A stretch of DNA of 64,000 bases from Polytrichum commune (lineage: Eukaryota > Streptophyta > Polytrichopsida > Polytrichales > Polytrichaceae): NCBI GenBank assembly GCA_950295325.1, contig OX485803.1, positions 30,318,001-30,382,000 of the forward strand. Reading direction: 5' to 3'. The position numbers and the translations under genes are program-made. Every line of letters begins with the position of its first letter. Position 1 is the stretch's first letter. The notes under the pieces were generated by a model that saw nothing but the letters and a program-made list of their open reading frames with translations, was not told the DNA's origin and did no database searches. This document shows positions 25,545-36,815 of the stretch, in pieces.

Positions 25545-28500
25545 TCAAGCTCCGCTTGCATACATACGGGTCCAATTCCTTGCTGTTCACATATAAAACC
25601 ACAACAAAGAAACATCATTAGAAGCACTAAGAATACAATAAAGATATAAGGCTACCAGACACAGTATTAACAATGGAAGAGTTACTTCCTTACAATATGG
25701 GAAATAAACAGTGTTGTTCTGCACTCAGTTACGGGCTTTTATTTCCAGAATCATAAAGGCAACCTAACACAACTCTTAACTAGCTTATGAGTTCCTGAAA
25801 TTTGTTATACTGATGATTTAAGAGAAGCTAGAATTACTAGGTTCATAATTACTTGACACCTGCCTGTGATCTACTAAGAAACATGAGAAAGCTCAGCCAA
25901 AATCAACCTTCGCAGCAGACAGGATCAATAAAACCTGTCACAAGGCAAATACTTCTACAACTCCTCTTTCATCATAGTGAAACCAGTAGATTGTTTTCTC
26001 CAAATATACAGAGCTCCCAAGGTCACAATAAAAATTGACTCTTCTTAACCCTAAACCGGATATAGATAGAGTGCACTCACCAGTCTCAACAGCCTCGGCT
26101 TCATTTGACTTCCAGTGCTTGGCAATGTTCTCAGCAAGGGGATCATCTGGATTAGGTGCACTCAGAAGCGCCTGAATGCTGGCAAGTAAGAGTTTCATAC
26201 ATATCACTAAAACCAGTCAGGTGACTTCCTCAGAAATACATAGATTATTTTAATATTCACAACATTCAGCCAATATGCTAACACAAATCTTGCTGCAACC
26301 ATGCGTCCAGAATGTGGATGCGATAATTCTGAACATGCACCAGACCTCAGAAATGATACACCACTCCCCAACCTAAAGGGAAAGATGAATATTGGTAAAT
26401 TACTCATAAACCAAGCATGCCCAATATGTATGACCGGTAAAATAGCAGAAAGGATAAAATGATAAAATGTGCTGCATGCACATGGTGATCATTCTGACCT
26501 GAGTAATACAGTACGAATTTGAAGAGCAGGGCTCCACTTATCTTTAAGAATATCCAAGCAGATGCGCCCCAGCTGGACCACCATACATAAAAGGGTTTCA
26601 GTGTTGTATTCTGATTGATTACAGAAAGAAATGTATGTAGATGATAATTTAGCACCTTCAGATATGTAGACATCAATGTGCATATCCATATATTTTTTCA
26701 AGTGACTCATTCAGTCTCACCTTATCAATATTGGGATGGTATATCTTCGTCAAGAATCGAACCTGGAAATGGTGCAAGCTGATCAGAAACCAATAATTTC
26801 AAAAAATAAACTCCTTGGCAACTGTATGTCAAGTAATATAGTACAGACTACCAACATCAAACAAACACAGAAAATTGCAAAGAAACTCGTGGCAATGGAT
26901 AAATGCATCCAAATATTTATGCACGAGAATCTGGACACAAGACCTAGCCAAAAGGGTCATAACATGTCTACATGTTTTCTCTTAGTAAGTATATTTACAA
27001 GAACTCTGTACCCATTGCACTTGGAAGCTCTCCTCCTTCAAAATGGAGAATTCATAGACATCCATTTTCAAACACCTCTACCAGCATCCAGGTATTTTAA
27101 CATAGGCCTGAATTCTACCAATTTATGAGAGAGCTTTGGTACAACTCACAAAACTACTAACTTCGCAGTAAAGGGTGTACCTCTAGTTCCTTTTTCTCAG
27201 TACTAGCGAAAGTGGCATGCGACTTTTGTTCAAGAACTATCACTACATCTCTGAAGAAAAACCTAAAGTGATGGAGAAAAGAAACAATGTTAAACGCTAG
27301 AGTTCACAACCCAGAAACTCAGAAGTTAACCAGATATTCTTGTATTACATATGTTTAACTGGACTAATTGGAGAAGAGTTCCCTCTAATTGACTCACATT
27401 TCCAGAATTCTTGATCAAGAAAAGCACAGCACACCAATTGACTCATTGATCAATATGAATGTAGAAATAGGCTTCAGCTTTTAAGCATTACATGAATCAG
27501 ATGAAATAGTCAACATAGTCTGGTATAATTGGAAAAAAAGGGATCAATGAAGATGATCCTCGTGTGGATAAGTTAGGTATGAGGTAACTTAGCACAAACA
27601 AAGACTCGTCACAATTGTGGCCAAAATTATAATGCTTCATGAAAATAATGGAAAGAATAGTAAACATATACACATACCTACAATAGATATTTAACTAAAT
27701 TTTGAAGCAGAAAAGCAGGTGGACTGCCAACTACACATCTACCTAGTGGGTATGTGTGAGACTAAAGCTACACATAGATCCCTAAATTGAGTGCATCCAT
27801 CACAGCCTTTCACCAATTGGGATAACCACTTGTCACTATCAGTTGGTTCAAGGCAAATAATTGTACACCTTGAGATGTGCAGTGAAAGGATTTGTATGAG
27901 GGTGTGAGGGGAGGGGGCCAAGCCAACTTAACAAATATCTGCTCATTAAAGATGTCAGCATAATCCACATCTGCCCTACTCAAGATCCCACTTTTTCATT
28001 AATCTATACCAATATAAGATCAGAAACCAAAACTCCAAATTAGAAAGGATAGACTAACCTTGGGTGCAGCCATGGGATACTCCTCCGGCAAAAATAACTC
28101 AAGCTTGAACACTCCGCCTGGAATTACAGATCACCTCTAAGAATCAGCTGAAAAATCATGGTTACATAAAAATGCCCACCTGAACCCTACCAATATACAG
28201 AGAAAACAACTGACTTGCAAACGAGCAGGTGTTTCCAGAACAAAAGCCAGAAACGTGCTACAATGAGACATGTGCTAAAGGTTATATCTGTTCAAGTTGC
28301 ATGAGTATACAATTTACAAGCAGATGGACAAATTATTGGCTTCAGTGGAGCACAACAGAGCTACATAACATTGTTTCAAGCAATCATGCTATGTAAACAG
28401 CACAACCATGGTGCTTGAAAACCTCAAATCCTACAAACTAAGTAAATTATTCCAGCCATCGAGATTGAGTCCAAAAGAGAGCACCACCTTCATAGGGAGA

Positions 28501-29556
28501 CTGTGAAGGCCCCAGAATCATGACATTGAAATAGCGCAAATTCTCCTCAGAAGGTGATGCACTGATGCCTGGAGCTGGAGAAACACATCACAAATAGCAA
28601 CATTGCAGCGGGAAAACTTATCCCCATCAACTTCAACAAACAGACAACCTGTATCACAATGCACCGACAAGTTCACTCCAAATTTCTTGCAAGGTGGCCC
28701 TCGTCACAGAGCTTAGTCCACGCCGCAGGTCAGTCCCTATTGTTAATAAGGCAAGTTTAATAAATGACCAAGCAAACAAGACCCAGAAGGACATCAACCT
28801 CGAGAATAATATCCACGGACTAATTAATTGACGTGTAGGACATCCCGACCGACCAATTTTCAAGAATTCTTCCAATCCATGGCTTCCTCGTGCAGTAAAA
28901 CCATCACACGATTATCCTCCATTCATGTTACAAGTTTGTAATGAAGCAATCCATGATAAAAACATACCTGGCTCACTAAGCAGACGCTGAGTTTCCTGTG
29001 AAATCATCCAACCACAACAGGAAGTGCCTCTCTCATGTCAATTCCTAGTCAAGCAGATCATCATCACATCCACACATGTATCTCAAACACTGAAACAACA
29101 TAACCGGCGAGAATGACGAGCTGCGAGACATCCATCTACACAAGCCGTAAGCAGTATGCTCATGGACAAATACTGAAGGTTATGGATGAAATGTTCTCTG
29201 CATGGATAGAAAAGCGAGAGAGAGAGACACAGAGACAGAGAAGTGCCCTCCACTAGAATGAGCGACCGGTTGTGATGAATATGCGACAACAATACGCTAC
29301 CCGTCAACAAACATTCCATTCCAGCTTGCAAAACACGCGCATCAGTCACTGCATCCCAGGGCAATTAAGATCGCTAAAAAATCTCGATGGAAACCGACGA
29401 ACGTCAATTCCGTGGGAATCAACGCAACAAGTCCACAATTCGAGGTTGCTCGATTACAACACGTGGCGAGATCAATCCTAAATAGGGAAAACAGACATTC
29501 TTAGTGATCCGTACCTTGATGATCCGCCGCGGCAGGTTACTATTCGCAGTGGCCAT
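25545..29556 (-). CDS. UBC13: Ubiquitin-conjugating enzyme E2, UBC13 type (eight coding exons, 155 aa)
   Basis: E2 enzyme that, with a Uev/MMS2 partner, builds Lys63-linked ubiquitin chains for DNA-damage tolerance and signalling in cytosol and nucleus. Coding exons on the minus strand: 29556-29515, 28995-28968, 28574-28488, 28117-28059, 26762-26721, 26572-26499, 26178-26081, 25582-25545. Every junction is GT/AG and the exons join in frame to 155 residues ending in TGA. The start gives [14 protein letters not shown], two residues longer than the usual plant [12 protein letters not shown]; no better ATG is seen upstream. Visible motifs: HPN at residues 81-83, catalytic Cys91 in LGRICLDIL, then [17 protein letters not shown] and [11 protein letters not shown]. 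The C-terminus reads [12 protein letters not shown] where AKEWTRLYASGA is usual in plants, a modest divergence. Introns are 148 to 1296 bp. The leader is GC-rich with a telo-box. Family assignment is firm; the exon model was built by eye from splice signals and family knowledge. Confidence 0.96.
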
Positions 29557-29830
29557 GATGATTGCCCCCTTCCTCCTCCTCCTTCCTGGGCGCTTTTCTC
29601 CCTCCTCACGCACTCTTGCTTTCTTCCTCCCGTCTCTGTCTGTCTGTCTGGCGCCTGTCTGTGTCCGCTCTGTTGTGTTGTGTTGTGTTGCGTCTGGAGA
29701 TGATGATTCGCGTGGGTTGTGGTGAGCGCGAATCGCGATCTCGAGCGACGACGGAGGAGGGACAGAAAGCGAGCGAGCGAGCGAGTGTTAGGGTTTGGAT
29801 TCCGTGCTGCAGGCTCGTAGGTACTCTGCC
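29557..29830 (-). promoter_or_regulatory. 5' leader and proximal promoter of UBC13, with telo-box
   Basis: GC- and CpG-rich stretch directly upstream of the UBC13 start, unlike the AT-rich surroundings. On the gene strand the leader is purine-rich near the ATG (GGAGGAGGAGGAAGG) and carries short repeats (ACACAACACAACACAAC; GCTCGCTCGCTCGC at about 29769-29784). An AAACCCTAAC telo-box lies at 29787-29796, about 230 bases before the ATG; this element is common in promoters of plant housekeeping and growth genes. A GGAT-rich simple repeat follows at 29845-29880. No TATA box was found, which suits a housekeeping gene. The transcription start cannot be placed. Open frames crossing this leader are shadows. 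Confidence 0.6.
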
Positions 29831-29839
29831 TTCTTCCCG

Positions 29840-30084
29840 TGGCAGATGGATGGATGGTAGGATGGATGGATGGATGAATGAGTCTTGGGAATCCCAGTCG
29901 GGTCTTGGAGGGGGTCTTGGGCAATCCCTGCCCTGCCTGCCCGCCCTGAACATTACTGAAAAGAAAAGACAAAGGGGAGAAAAAAAAGTTAACATCATCA
30001 TTTTGTATACTGACGTGTGCTGTCCGTTCATCATCTCCTTCCCATGGTCATAAGGGGCCTAAACATTACTTATTAGGTTGGCTT
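29840..30084. other. Intergenic sequence upstream of UBC13
   Basis: Contains a GGATGGAT-type simple repeat (29845-29880) and GC-rich sequence that may still belong to the UBC13 promoter. No feature beyond that. Confidence 0.5.
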
Positions 30085-30495
30085 TCCACTAGTGTTGGAC
30101 TTGTATAAGGAATGTGAGTGTCATTTGGTTTGTTTGTTTTTTAATGTTCTCCAACTTCTACTAATTAGATTCACATAACAAAATTCGTGTTGCATTAGCA
30201 AATTTACAATGAAACATCTGCAAAAACCGGATTGAAAATCGGACCTCGTTTAATTTAATTATAGTTATTGGAAGTGCATGTTTGTTGATTTCTTGATTGG
30301 ATACATAGGTCCTCTCAACCATGTTCACCAGAGAGTGCATAGTAGTTATTAATATTTGAAAACATACTCCAATAGTCCAATACTCCAGATAGTCCAATCT
30401 CTTTTAAAGCATGTGTCTTTGATCCATATTGGACCACATACCAACCAAATGTAAGGGTCTAATTAAGAAAACAAGCCACTTAAGACCCATCTACT
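30085..30495 (+). repeat. Family A dispersed repeat, long copy
   Basis: Parallels 320-700 block by block: CTTCTACTAATTAGATTCAC, CATTAGCAAATTTACAATGA, TATTGGAAGTGCATGTTTGT, ATACATAGGTCCTCTCAACC, CATGTGTCTTTGATCC and GCCACTTAAGACCCATCTAC. It is the first of three repeats of different families that abut here. Confidence 0.85.
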
Positions 30496-30510
30496 TTACA
30501 TGTGAATGCC

Positions 30511-30739
30511 GGAGAGAGGGCATTCTCGTATATGAGCATGCCTCTCATCCATCCAACATAAAAACTTGACCTCCTATAGGCTTGTAGCCAATTCATCTCA
30601 AATGACTTTGATTACATGAATTCTTTGAAGCTAATTCCAATGCTAAATCAACTTTTACAAGTAACCTCCGGGTTGCATAGGTTTCAAGGCTTATGTTGGT
30701 TCAATGAGAGGTACGCACGTATACGTTATTCCCTCTCTT
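30511..30739. mobile_element. Family D MITE-like element, copy 2
   Basis: Inverted arms 30541-30580 (CCTCTCATCCATCCAACATA..) and 30675-30714 (..TTATGTTGGTTCAATGAGAG), with GAGAGAGG outside on the left and CCCTCTCT outside on the right. About 230 bp, same architecture as 12080-12391. Confidence 0.75.
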
Positions 30740-30747
30740 TGCAAATG

Positions 30748-31065
30748 CATGGTATCAACAATCAACATCTATAATGGTATCAATGCACCTATACGTGGCT
30801 ATCAAAATTGTAATACCAATATCTTGATATTTGGTGGGTATGTCAAGATGAGAGGATCTTTGCATATCCGAGTTATTATTTGGGTCAATACTATTCTAAA
30901 CCATATTGATACTAGGGTGATTTCACCCATGTATAAAGATTCATGGGTGGTATCCAAAACAAAAAATATGCTCAAATACATATATGCTACTGGTATCAAA
31001 AATGTGAAGTCCTTATTAAAGATACATGAATGGTATAAAAAAAATACAATACCAATCCAACAATG
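30748..31065 (+). repeat. Family C dispersed repeat, copy 2
   Basis: Longest of the three copies and it begins at the end of the family D element. TGCATGGTATCAACAATCAA, GATATTTGGTGGGTATGTCA and ACCATATTGATACTAGGGTG match the copies at 6948 and 34796. A 184-codon open frame crosses it, but the frame is broken in the other copies, so it is not taken as a gene. Confidence 0.85.
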
Positions 31066-31576
31066 GTTAACACTAGGGTCCAAGACCAAAGAAACTCGAC
31101 GATTGAGCACTCTTATTGGTCAAAAGCATTTGTTTGTCCAAGGAGTTTACACTAGGGTTTGGGTCCAAGGTATGAGAATTGAAGTGGAGCTCGTGTGGCA
31201 TCAATTTCTTGCCATGTCTCAACAGTCTCAACTCAAGAAAATACTCCTCCCGATTTGAGAATTTGGTCTTCAAGCTTGGATCCAATCTTGAGATTATAAG
31301 TAAGCTCCTTGAAAGGGTACTTTGCACCCCAAGTTTCTTGGACCCGTACTCCAATGTAAACCCACCTTGAATGTTAGGTATCTTGACAATGTCAAGATAG
31401 ATGATAAAATTGCCTTCTTCAATATGATTTTAAACACACAACAATGTTTGAGCAGTATATGGCGGGGTTTGAACTTAAGGATGGACACCAAGAAAGACAT
31501 GTGTTATAAAAAGAGACTACATGCTTAAAATTTGTCAAATATTCTAGGCGCGTTGCACAATAGTCAACATCGTTAT

Positions 31577-32000
31577 TAAGGGGGGAGGGGTTATACAATC
31601 ATTTAATTTCTTATAGAATCTTGACTTTGACAATGAATAGGATGTTCATATGCACTTTGAAAACTGAGAGGAAAATGATTATGGGCACAAATTTGAATTG
31701 TTATTCATATCACAATCATTGAGTGTTTTCTATCCTACGAGAAGTGGTTGTACATACAAAAAAAAGTTCCTTAATACCCACTTATCTTAAGGTAAACAAA
31801 CACACTTAGCTGTAAAATTTGCACCCATTTCTTGTGGGAAATGAAACATGCAATCAATGCAAGATGATTAACAAACCCAAATTGTACATGTAACCATTTT
31901 CTTTATAATTTTTGAAGCTCATATGATTATCTTATTCATTGTCAAAGTGAGCATTTTCTTTTTGTAGTAAATGATCATATAGGTCCCCCCCTTGGGCCCC
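31577..32000. repeat. Inverted pair of family B modules
   Basis: Left arm about 31577-31670 (CTTGACTTTGACAATGAATA) and right arm about 31905-32000 (TTATTCATTGTCAAAGTGAG) are inverted copies; the ends are GGGGGGAGGGG and CCCCCCCTTGG. Either a fold-back element or two copies inserted head to head. Confidence 0.75.
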
Positions 32001-32449
32001 TTCCCTCCAAACATGTGAACAACCAATTGAGTCTATGAGGTCGAGGCATTCATAGTCGACCATGTTCATTTAACCGCTCACTAGGGTCATGTAATGCCAA
32101 CATGGATGACATCTTTATTTTTTAGGTGAACAAAGTTGAGGTTATGTGGTAGCGGCTTACGATTCTTTACTCTTATAAGAGTCTTGGCAACTGCCGTAAC
32201 CAAGCATTGGCATTTAGATGAGTGGTTATGGGTTAGCCTATAGATTGACTATGTCTTACCTTAACTTTACCACTTCAACATTTATAGTAATTTCCATATT
32301 CATGGAAAAATATTTAAAAAATATTTGCATTCTCATTAGAATATGTTTCTCTTTTGCAATAAATGTAAATCCTTACTATCACTCCTCCTCAACAAATGCA
32401 ATCTCTCTTATTTTAATGGTTATAGATGTCTTGACCTCAATGGTTAACA

Positions 32450-32600
32450 AATTATGAACATATGGTCTATTCTCTTTTGAACATATGACTCCTTAGTGTA
32501 TGTTTTGAAATCCTCATTGAACCATACACCGCTTAAATATAGACACTCATTTAAGATGGGTAACCGCATTAATTGGGTTGAGGCCTTATTTACCTAAATG
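32450..32600 (+). repeat. Family A fragment
   Basis: Contains TCTATTCTCTTTTGAACATA, GAACCATACACCGCTTAAAT and ATAGACACTCATTTAAGATG, matching the middle of module A. Confidence 0.7.
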
Positions 32601-32930
32601 TCATGGGAACTTCAAAATTAAGTCTTTAAGGCCATAATGGGCAGTGCTAGGATTGGTGACCTTTGTAGCACTTGATTTCCAGTGCACCCTACCATTATGG
32701 CCCACCCAATCACAACGAGCATATTACATATAGGAACCTTGGTTTTTGCCCTTGGGGAAGATTAGATGTGGGCCAACTTGTTTGCATATGTTCAAGGTGT
32801 TAACCATTGAAAAGAGGCAATAATTCTTGAAATTCTCATGAGTTCTATTTTGAAATTACGTATAGATTTAGACTAACTAGGGTGTTAATTCATGTTGATG
32901 ACAACATTGAAATCATCTCCCTCTCTCAAA

Positions 32931-32968
32931 AAGAAGAAGAAGAAGAAGAAGAAGAAGAAGAAGAAGAA
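32931..32968 (+). repeat. (AAG)n microsatellite
   Basis: About 12 to 13 uninterrupted AAG units. Confidence 0.97.
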
Positions 32969-32997
32969 TAAGAAAACAAGGTAGAAACTCCTTAGTC

Positions 32998-33330
32998 AAC
33001 TACTTTTTCCTATGAAGGCACCTATGATTGAGTGGTATGTGGTTAGATGTGCCTCCAAAAACGAATATAAAAAACATGTGTGCTTGAAAATAGATTAGAC
33101 TACATATCCAAAAAACAATAACCATTCTAAGCTTAATAGTCAACATAATGGAAGGGGACCTATAAGACCATAAAGTGAGCACAAAAATCTTCACTTTGAT
33201 AATGAATAAGATATTCATACGAGCTCCGAAAACTAGGAGGAAATTGTCTCTGACCTTGAATTGAAATTGCTAACTATCTCATGCTATTCATGTGTTTCAC
33301 ATCCTAGGAGAAGTGGGCTAGGCGGAAAAA
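32998..33330 (-). repeat. Family A/B repeat, A(-) followed by B(+)
   Basis: Inverted A (TTGAGTGGTATGTGGTTAGA, CATGTGTGCTTGAAAATAGA) joins B at GGGGACCTATAAGACCATAA. B holds CTTCACTTTGATAATGAATA, CATACGAGCTCCGAAAAC and CACATCCTAGGAGAAGTGGG. Confidence 0.8.
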
Positions 33331-33453
33331 GTAACTATTTAAGGGCAACCTACCTTAATGTTGCTTCAAGTGTGATGTGAAGATAGCATGTCCATAGGTG
33401 CATGACTTTGTGGTTAGCCATGGGACATGTATATGATATTTCTATCCCTCACT

Positions 33454-33623
33454 CATAACATTGTTAAGTAATGTGTGTTTGTTCATGTGGGCCATAAGAA
33501 TATAATCATGGGATGTCCCAATCTAGTGCAAAATAAGTCTGAATCTGCACTAGGTTGGAGCCTCCCCATGGTTATATTCTTAAGGCCCACATGATTGAAC
33601 GCACAATGCTTAATAATGTTATG
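33454..33623. mobile_element. 170-bp fold-back element, arms of about 77 bp
   Basis: Left arm 33454-33530 (CATAACATTGTTAAG.., TTCATGTGGGCCATAAGAAT, ..AATCTAGTGCA) pairs with right arm 33546-33623 (TGCACTAGGTTGGAG.., ATATTCTTAAGGCCCACATG, ..TAATAATGTTATG). The loop is only about 15 bases. Mismatches are few and scattered. No open frame of note. Confidence 0.85.
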
Positions 33624-33624
33624 T

Positions 33625-34795
33625 TATGTTGTGCCACAATAAACTCTTGGACACTATAAAGGTTAAAGGATGGGGTGGCTTGGAGAGAATCCACTAACGA
33701 TTGTATTTAGTATCGCCATTCTATTTGTCTTACTCAATATTATTGTAAAATTGTCCTTGTAGTATCACCAACACTAATTATAAATCTAAGATTACTTGTC
33801 ATTCCTTGCAAAAGCAATTTGGGCATTATAGATTTATAATGATGCAATATTGTTACTTATTAAGAAATTTTCCATTCATATCTCAATTATTCATAACAAT
33901 ATTTCATTACATAAATGTTAAGATGCATAATGTACCAAAAGTGGATGAACTAAACTTAAGTTGGGAAACAATGTTCGTAATCTTGTTCGTAAGAAGTGTT
34001 GTTATAAAAGTGACCACAATGGCATGAAATACCATATGATATTGAATACAATATTTAGAGTAGTAATGACACATAGCTAATGTTGAGTATCATGTACCTT
34101 GGAATTTCAGAAAGTTGACATCATTTATTACGAAGTCATTCCCATTGAATTAACTATGTTGATGCTTTATTGACTCTTCCACATTCATTGTGGTATTCTT
34201 GGTAGGTATGCTAAGGGCCGATTTAGATTATGGTGAAGAAGTGCATTGATCAAGAATTTTAGGGGAATGAAGCATGGTTTACACTTCGGCTAATATTTCT
34301 CCAATGGAGAATGAGCATAGATGAAAAAATGACATGGATGTCAACATGGCAACACATTTTGTTAGGGAGTTCTCTGAAGATCAAGTCTCTTGGACAACCT
34401 CAAACCCTTGGACAAAAAACTTGGCCTCTGGAGAACTCCAACTTAAGACTTTCTTTTTAAAAAGTGTTTTCTTATCTTGTCCGTTGTACCGATTGTTGCT
34501 TCAAATAACCTTGTCTTGCGTTTAAATTCTTAACTGACTGATGCACTTCTTCAACCATAGTCTAAACCGGCCATGAGTTTGAATGTGACATTGTGAAGGA
34601 AACATGGTAGAGGGGTCTTGGGGAGTCTTGAAAACAAGAAAGGGAGGGTTCTTGAGGAATGGATTTGCCTCCAACACACCATGGTGCTTTAAGAAGACTA
34701 ATGACATCAAGCAGGCAGTATCTCAAGCATTTAACATTCATGTCAATCATTCACATTTGCTATACTATGTAGCAATGTTGGACTGCTATATAGGT
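33625..34795. other. No recognisable gene
   Basis: Short open frames only; no domain or repeat recognised. Confidence 0.5.
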
Positions 34796-35090
34796 GAATG
34801 CATGGTATCAATAATTAACATCAATAATAGTATCAAAGAACCTAACCATGGGTATCAAAATTATAATACATGTCATATATTAATATTTGATGACAAGGTG
34901 AGAGAATCTTTGTATACCCAAGTTATTATTTGGTTCAATACCATTCTAAACCATATTGACCCGAATGATATTTAAAAAAAAAATACAATCAAATATCCAT
35001 AACCTATTGGTATCAAAAAGCGTGAAATCCTCATTATATATACCCAAATGGTTTTTTTAATAAAAAACAATACTAGTCCAAAATTGGTTT
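34796..35090 (+). repeat. Family C dispersed repeat, copy 3
   Basis: TGCATGGTATCAATAATTAA, AGTATCAAAGAACCTAACCA, TTATTATTTGGTTCAATACC and CTAAACCATATTGACCC match the other two copies. An internal A-run (about 34973-34982) replaces part of the sequence seen at 30748. Confidence 0.85.
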
Positions 35091-35094
35091 AAAT

Positions 35095-36485
35095 TTGGTT
35101 AAAGTTGAAATGTCAACAAAATGATAGAAGGTCGAGTCTAGCTTGACTTCAATCATTTCATTTAACTCGACATTGAAATTTAAGTGGGTCTTTTAGCCAA
35201 TGGTTCATTATTTAGCTCTTCTTTGACCATCTTAACCCTCTACATGCCAAAGCAAACTCTTCCCAAAATCACCAAAAGCAATTCACTCCAATTTTGAAGC
35301 TTAATAATGAAAGTTGACACCTCTTATGATAGATCTAAATATACATATAGAAGTTATGTAAAGTGAGAATTATTCACATAAATTTGCAAACTATCTCTAT
35401 GCATCCAAAATCATAGGATTATAACATAAACGTGCATGATGGTATTGTCGGGCAATGACGATTTCATGGACGAAAAAACATCCGCCTCGGCCTTCAGGGG
35501 TTAAAGTACGTTGGCATGATGTGGTCATATTTGGACAATTATATTTGACTAATATGTCGCATGACTTACATTTGTTAATAACAAGAAGGCAAAAAAACAC
35601 AAGTCACGACAAGATTGGACCATGTGCTTAGAATGTAGACACGGTTCTGGGCTCAATCATTCACACAATTGGGATGGCCTATCTGCGCACTTAAACGGAA
35701 GGGAATATTTTCCTTGTAAGCCAACCCCTATTTGAAATTGGGATGTGAAAGTCTACGCAATTAACAATCGCTAACTAGATGAGACAATTCCCGAACCAAT
35801 CCAATGGTCGAAATTGTGTGTGGAAGTGGAAGTGTTCCAACAAGATCAACTCATATTTCAAAATTCAGCATGAAGGTCTTTACGATTCACAGTGGCTTAA
35901 CTGGATGAAACGATTCCCCAAGCCAATCCAACAACCAAAATTGTATGTGGAGTTGGAAGTGCCCAAAAAAGTGACACATTCTTGATATGGATCCTCGACG
36001 TTAGAATTGGTTTGTGGTGTTACAAACGATTCCTCACGCACATATTGTGATGAGGCATAAAACGAAGACTTGAACTCGGTGGAATGTGGGTCTTGGGGTA
36101 TCTATCTTGTGACTTGAAGGTGAAGAACGACCAAAGGTCCATTCATTCGGTCTCGGGCCCACAAAATGTGAGAGACCTTGCACTTTCGGCAATCCTAAGC
36201 TACAGTTGATCTTGCTAGTTAACAACTTCTTATCGGTCGAGGGTTTTGAACGGCTCCGGAGACGATTTTGTGGGAAACGTGGCCCCAAGCGGGATGCATC
36301 GAGCATGGTGCCCCCACCACAAAGTTTATGATATTTATTAGGGTTGAGATTCTCGTGTAAAGACGATTTTGGAGTGAACAAGCGCATGTAACTTAAAGCG
36401 AGATGTTGTCTACCAACACAAAGACATTCGTGTCAACCTTTGTGTCAGCAGTGGATCTATGGTAGGGTAGGATCGTATTTGGTTC
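35095..36485. other. No recognisable gene
   Basis: A 117-codon minus-strand frame (36034-36387, starting MRLFTPKSSL) has no recognised motif. ACGATTCCCCAAGCCAATCC and AACAATTCCCGAACCAATCC-like phrases near 35780 and 35905 hint at a diverged direct repeat of about 125 bp. Confidence 0.45.
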
Positions 36486-36489
36486 CTCT

Positions 36490-36815
36490 TCTTCTTGTTA
36501 GGACACTTATATTTTTAAGTGGCATGTGGTTTGGTGTGGATCCAAGAGCGGACACCAAAACACACGTGTTTGAAAGAGCCTGGATTCTCACCTCAACCTA
36601 AGATGATTATTCTAAGTTCAGTAGTCAACAAAATTGGGGGATCTTGTATGACCATTTAATGAGCACGAGAAGATGCATTTCTGTTAACGAATACAATGCT
36701 CAAACGAGCTTCCGAAATTACGGAGGAAAGTGGCTACAACCTTGATTTTGATTTGCTAACCATCTCGTACCAATCGCGTGCTTTATATCCTAGGAGAAGT
36801 GGGCTAACGAGGAAA
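36490..36815 (-). repeat. Family A/B repeat, A(-) followed by B(+)
   Basis: A inverted: AAGTGGCATGTGGTTTGGTG, CACACGTGTTTGAAAGAG. B: GTATGACCATTTAATGAGCA, CTCAAACGAGCTTCCGAAAT, TATCCTAGGAGAAGTGGGCT. Confidence 0.85.

Noticed and set aside
29478-29972. Long open frames on both strands in the UBC13 leader (up to 164 codons)
   Set aside because: They come from GC-rich, low-complexity leader sequence and overlap UBC13 exon 1 in other frames. The in-frame extension of UBC13 upstream begins with a GTG, not an ATG.
30704-31258. 184-codon plus-strand open frame
   Set aside because: It lies across a family D arm and a family C repeat, and the other family C copies do not keep the frame open. Most likely chance.
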